Assembly (NCBI RefSeq): GCF_933775445.1
Contig: NC_065874.1
Location: 29,706,501-29,770,500 of the forward strand
Length of the DNA: 64,000 nucleotides
DNA from: Argentina anserina
Taxonomy: Eukaryota > Streptophyta > Magnoliopsida > Rosales > Rosaceae
Direction of reading: 5' to 3'
Part shown: positions 62,192 through 64,000 of the stretch, one piece after another
Numbering within the stretch: position 1 is the stretch's first letter
Layout: each line of letters starts with the position of its first letter
Notes under the pieces: generated by a model
Databases searched by the model: none
Seen by the model: only the letters and a program-made list of their open reading frames with translations
Told to the model about the DNA's origin: nothing
Position numbers and translations under genes: made by a program

Positions 62192-64000
62192 GATGAATTC
62201 AAACCCGTTATTACCTTTTTACGTTTGACAAAGTTTCATGGTAAAAACACTATAGCGATACATGAATATATAGACCAACCATCTAAAACTGAATCTGAAC
62301 CCCGATGCAAGGAAACTGAAATGCTAACCTCATGCAAGGATTAACCTGAATAAAAACTAAAAAATATTAAGCATTGTTTGGTAATGTTTTCAAAAACAAT
62401 TTTCAAAAATAATTTTTAAAAATAAAAATGAGAAAATGAAAATGTTAAAACATCTATTTGAAAATGAGAACATAAGTTTGAACTTTTTTTGGTAAAAATT
62501 GAAAATATTTCCAATTCTCTTTTTTTTTTTGCATTTTGAGAAATAATTTAAACCTATTTTATTTTCAAAAATGAAAATATGTTGCGAAAGATTTACTAAA
62601 CGCCACCTTAAACTTTCTCCTCGTCCTTAAAAACTATTTATTCATAATAAATAATAGTGTCATTGTAAGAATTCATCTTTGATAATGCATTAAAATATAG
62701 CACAAACATATTATGACGTAAGAAGTATATTTATATAAACATTTTTCATTAAATTGGGAGATTAAAAAAGAATATGAACTTCTCATCCACCTTAATTATA
62801 AGCTTATAAAACAAAACAAAAACGCGTGTAGATACGATGTCTCATACATATTACATCTAATAAATACATATACAAGCTCTACTTCGAAAAGAGACCATTA
62901 TGTAAAACATGACCTTGAGGCAGCGCAATAATTTGTAGCCCTAGATTATGGGCTTTCAATGATATACGTAAAGGTAAACCGCATGTAACTATAAACCGTA
63001 CGTAATGGTGAACATGTCACATTTGTTTACGCAATTTTGTAAACTCATGCAGACATGTTGTACATGACTAATAATTTGTTAGAGTTTCAACTTATAATGA
63101 CGTTACGACGATTTCAAAATGACGCACGTGATGTGAGATTCGAGAAAGAGAATTTCAACCATATAAGCATTAATGTGTCGTTTTACGTCTTAATTATGCT
63201 TACACACGTTATCTTTTTTAATTAGTGTGTTAAAAATGAAAAGTTCATTTCCAACTTTTACGATTAATTTCTTCATACTCAAAATACTTAATCCAACTTA
63301 TATATAAGAAGAATCTTGGAATAAGTTATATACAACAGTTGGAATGATTTCATACATCTCTGGCTACAACATTTCAAATTTAATGGGGTCATAACCGAGA
63401 AGGCAAGAACCTTGATCATGTGAAGGACACACTGTATGCTAAGAATGCATTTTAAGTTTTTAACTGTTCCGGGTGGAAACATTCTCAGGCACACGCTTTA
63501 ACCACCATCATTAACACGATTAATCTAGCTCGAGCATTAACCAGCCCAGTAAAACTCGTAAACCATAGTTCGAAACCTTTTCCCTTCCCAAAAATAAAAC
63601 GAAGGCAACCAGATTTTAACACGTACACGACTGCACCAGAGTCCCCCTTAGATATCCCCGGACGGCTCCACGACGTAGATCCCGTTCCCGACCCCACCAT
63701 CCCCAACCTTTCCCTTCACTATTCCATTTCACTACGTAGAGCCATCTGATTGGCCACACGTCACAGGCATGTCAAGCTAGAAGCTTATTTTAAGAAACAT
63801 GCCGCAGTCTCGTGCCGGGGACACGTGGCCGGACCTGGCGAGAGTACTTTGAATTAGGTAGGGAGGGAGGAATTAAAGCCCGAGACGACGCACAGAACCA
63901 AATGCGTGTCAGAAAAGTAAGTTCCCGCTCCCTTGCTACTCTTACTGTCCCGGTCGGAGTGGGACACGTATTAACCCGTACCCCTGATATCCCGGTCTAC
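62192..64000. other. No gene recognised
   Basis: 62340-62620 is A/T-rich with many TTTTCAAAAA words and GTTTGGTAA/TTTACTAAACGCC-like ends, possibly a MITE. 63480-64000 is GC-richer, with ACACGTGG (63820), CACGTC and CGAGACGACG words, compatible with a promoter region of a gene beyond the right edge. I found no start codon with a supported frame. Confidence 0.35.

Noticed and set aside
63820..63830. ACACGTGG G-box as promoter of a gene in the window
   Set aside because: No supported start codon or frame downstream before the window ends; a single G-box is weak evidence.

Overview
This is a transposon-rich stretch of plant nuclear DNA, almost certainly from a eudicot. The evidence is GT-AG introns, short-chain dehydrogenase genes of the plant tropinone-reductase-like type, a plant-only DUF674 fragment, a plant TOP2 fragment, Ty1/copia elements, TRIMs, a LINE, MULE-like elements and an endogenous pararetrovirus. 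A member of the Rosaceae is possible, but I cannot show it. There is no operon, CRISPR array, rRNA operon or tRNA that I can support. Only one gene looks intact.

Layout. 1-4053 (minus strand): 5' part of a decayed endogenous caulimovirid, with primer-binding site, coiled-coil N-terminus, movement protein, capsid with zinc knuckle and aspartic protease; the reverse transcriptase would lie beyond the left edge. 5.3-23.7 kb: an array of four tropinone-reductase-like SDR copies, all on the plus strand. Copy A (5332) is truncated. Copy B (8751) is shattered by a LINE, a poly(A)-only retroposition and a nested pair of DNA transposons. Copy C (16892-18428) is intact: five exons, 276 residues. Copy D (21840) is a pseudogene with several frame breaks and a 197-bp insertion flanked by a 9-bp duplication. 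Two large fold-back (hairpin) elements lie between C and D.

23.7-41.9 kb is mostly AT-rich DNA with no recognisable genes. It holds gene scraps (topoisomerase II at 28.4-28.7 kb, an unidentified coding-like piece at 33.2-33.4 kb, a shortened DUF674 gene at 35.0-35.9 kb), several MITE/MULE-like elements and one probable Helitron end. 41.9-48.4 kb: two divergent copies of a 2.7-kb repeat with TGTCA.../...TGACA ends, the second inserted inside a TRIM with 118-bp LTRs. 49.2-55.2 kb: a defective Ty1/copia element (minus strand) with very short LTRs, which appears to have inserted into the edge of a second TRIM (180-bp LTRs); GATCT flanks the whole composite. 56.3-57.0 kb: a MULE-like repeat of the same family as one inside copy B. 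57.6-61.9 kb: an older, heavily decayed copia element bounded by a 250-bp direct duplication of its flank. The last 2 kb hold no recognisable gene.

The coding story is birth and decay of a small SDR cluster under transposon attack. Copy C is the only candidate for a working enzyme: an NADP(H)-dependent reductase of unknown substrate. I found no clearly new biological system. The more unusual signals are the two retroelements associated with long flanking duplications or a shared target site, the large hairpins beside the live SDR gene, and a possible organellar large-subunit rRNA scrap inside a MULE-like element. All identifications come from reading the sequence; no database search was run.
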